DNA from: Comamonadaceae bacterium
GTDB lineage: Bacteria > Pseudomonadota > Gammaproteobacteria > Burkholderiales > Burkholderiaceae_C
Direction of reading: 5' to 3'
Length of the DNA: 14,701 bases
Assembly: GCA_947374505.1 (NCBI GenBank)
Contig: CANCCE010000050.1
Coordinates: 1 to 14,701, forward strand
Part shown: piece by piece, positions 13,557-14,701 of the stretch
Numbering within the stretch: the first letter of the stretch is position 1
Layout of the letters: every line of letters begins with the position of its first letter
Notes under the pieces: model-generated
Seen by the model: only the letters and a program-made list of their open reading frames with translations
The model's database searches: none
What the model was told of the DNA's origin: nothing
Position numbers and translations under genes: made by a program

Positions 13557-14701
13557 TTATTCGGCTCGTGCAGGCACCAGAATTTCGCGCTGACCACTGC
13601 CGGACATGGTGCTGACCAGGCCGGATTTTTCCATTTCTTCTAGCATCCGAGCGGCGCGGTTGTAGCCAATCTTCAGGTGGCGCTGTACCAGTGAAATCGA
13701 CGCCTTACGATTCTTAAGCACAATCTCCACAGCCTGGTCGTACATCGGGTCTTTCTCGCCTGCAGCATCGCCATCACCCAGTGCATCGCCCTCACCATCG
13801 ACAGTCCCGCCTTCGAGCACGCCCTGGATGTAATTCGGTTCGCCCTGTTGCTTGAGATAGGCCACCACGCGGTGCACTTCCTCGTCACTCACAAAAGCGC
13901 CGTGCACGCGGATCGGAAACCCCGTGCCGCTTGGCATGTACAGCATGTCGCCCATGCCCAGCAAGGCTTCGGCACCCATCTGGTCCAGGATGGTCCGGCT
14001 GTCGATTTTGCTGGAGACTTGAAAGCTCAAGCGTGTCGGGATATTGGCCTTGATCAGACCGGTGATGACGTCCACGCTAGGACGCTGCGTGGCCAGCACC
14101 AAGTGGATGCCGGCGGCACGGGCCTTTTGTGCCAATCGGGCGATCAACTCTTCGATTTTTTTGCCGACCACCATCATCAGGTCGGCCAGCTCGTCAATCA
14201 CCACCACGATGAACGGCAAGCGCTCAAGGGGTTCGGGTTGATCCGGCGTCAAACTAAATGGGTTGTAAATAAACTCTTCGCGTTCAGCAGCTTCATCAAT
14301 TTTGGTGTTGTAACCCGCCAGATTACGCACGCCGAGCTTGCTCATCAATTTGTAGCGCCGCTCCATTTCAGCGACGCACCAGTTCAGACCGTGGGCAGCC
14401 TGTCGCATATCGGTGACGACGGGTGCCAGCAGGTGCGGAATGCCTTCGTAAACGCTCATCTCAAGCATCTTCGGATCGATCAACAGCAAGCGAACATCGC
14501 GCGCATCGGCCTTGTACAAGAGGCTCAAAATCATCGCATTGATACCCACCGACTTGCCGGAGCCCGTGGTGCCGGCAACCAAGCAGTGCGGCATTTTCGC
14601 CAAGTCGGCCACCACGGCGTTGCCGCCAATGTCTTTGCCCAGACCAATCGTTAAAAGAGACTTGGCTTCGTTGTAGATTTGGGAGCCAAGGATTTCACTC
14701 A
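13557..14701 (-). CDS. ftsK: DNA translocase FtsK, C-terminal part (N-terminus beyond the window)
   Basis: The frame is open to the right edge, so 380 C-terminal residues are visible; residues here are counted from the edge. The internal GTG at 14615 is not the start, because the preceding frame reads the family-conserved SEILGSQIYNEAKSLLTIGLGKDIGG. Motor-domain motifs: Walker A GTTGSGKS (43-50), LLLIDPKMLE, VVVIDELADLMMV (Walker B) and ATQRPSVDVITG. The C-terminal gamma winged helix reads MYDQAVEIVLKNRKASISLVQRHLKIGYNRAARMLEEME, which in FtsK recognises KOPS and contacts XerD. A Gly/Asp-rich acidic linker (EGGTVDGEGDALGDGDAAGE) separates motor and gamma domain. FtsK pumps chromosome termini during septation. 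Confidence 0.97.
   Translation of the reverse strand, partial: SEILGSQIYNEAKSLLTIGLGKDIGGNAVVADLAKMPHCLVAGTTGSGKSVGINAMILSLLYKADARDVRLLLIDPKMLEMSVYEGIPHLLAPVVTDMRQAAHGLNWCVAEMERRYKLMSKLGVRNLAGYNTKIDEAAEREEFIYNPFSLTPDQPEPLERLPFIVVVIDELADLMMVVGKKIEELIARLAQKARAAGIHLVLATQRPSVDVITGLIKANIPTRLSFQVSSKIDSRTILDQMGAEALLGMGDMLYMPSGTGFPIRVHGAFVSDEEVHRVVAYLKQQGEPNYIQGVLEGGTVDGEGDALGDGDAAGEKDPMYDQAVEIVLKNRKASISLVQRHLKIGYNRAARMLEEMEKSGLVSTMSGSGQREILVPARAE

Noticed and set aside
13553..13597. 15-residue N-terminal extension of LolA
   Set aside because: It overlaps the FtsK C-terminal codons and would displace the signal peptide from the N-terminus.
13848..14654. 268-residue plus-strand frame opposite ftsK
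   Set aside because: It is rich in His and Gln, as expected for an antisense reading of GC-rich coding DNA, and it shows no domain. The minus strand clearly encodes the FtsK motor domain.

Overview
The window looks like a chromosomal segment of a betaproteobacterium in the order Burkholderiales, most likely Comamonadaceae (a Rhodoferax/Polaromonas-type organism). This is inferred from gene content and is not a database match. The pointers are moderately high GC, a Bug-type periplasmic solute receptor, the gene order ftsK-lolA-rarA, a complete livHMGF transporter cassette, and a dispersed-repeat-like palindrome between convergent genes. There is no rRNA, tRNA, CRISPR array, insertion sequence, integrase or phage gene. 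Coding density is very high, and no gene-free stretch exceeds about 180 bases.

Region 1 (1-3409) is a small catabolic-looking group. An FMN-dependent alpha-hydroxy-acid dehydrogenase is cut by the left edge and reads leftward. A LysR-type regulator diverges from it across a 110-base intergenic region holding a candidate promoter with a perfect palindrome in its spacer. An amidase-signature hydrolase follows on the + strand. Amide hydrolysis followed by alpha-hydroxy-acid oxidation would be a coherent short pathway, comparable to mandelamide to mandelate to benzoylformate. The link is inferred.

Region 2 (3411-4643) holds an exported HtrA/DegQ-like protein with one PDZ domain. Its catalytic His and Asp are replaced by Tyr and Gly while the Ser is kept, so it is probably a pseudoprotease. 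Beyond it lies an imperfect inverted repeat between convergent genes.

Region 3 (4707-7896) has an atypical SDR (YeeZ-like) reading leftward. It diverges from a two-gene + strand unit: a ferredoxin-NAD(P)H reductase-type flavoprotein and a Bug-family periplasmic receptor.

Region 4 (7921-14701) is one long leftward run: ftsK (5' end cut off by the window), lolA, rarA, livH, livM, livG, livF, with gaps of only 4 to 28 bases. Chromosome-segregation and lipoprotein-sorting genes thus run directly into a branched-chain amino acid (or related amide/amino acid) ABC transporter that has both permeases and both ATPases but no periplasmic LivK receptor here.

Most of the window is ordinary. The most unusual items are the degenerate HtrA protein, the substituted active-site positions and promoter palindrome of the hydroxy-acid dehydrogenase, and the liv cassette attached to the ftsK-lolA-rarA run.
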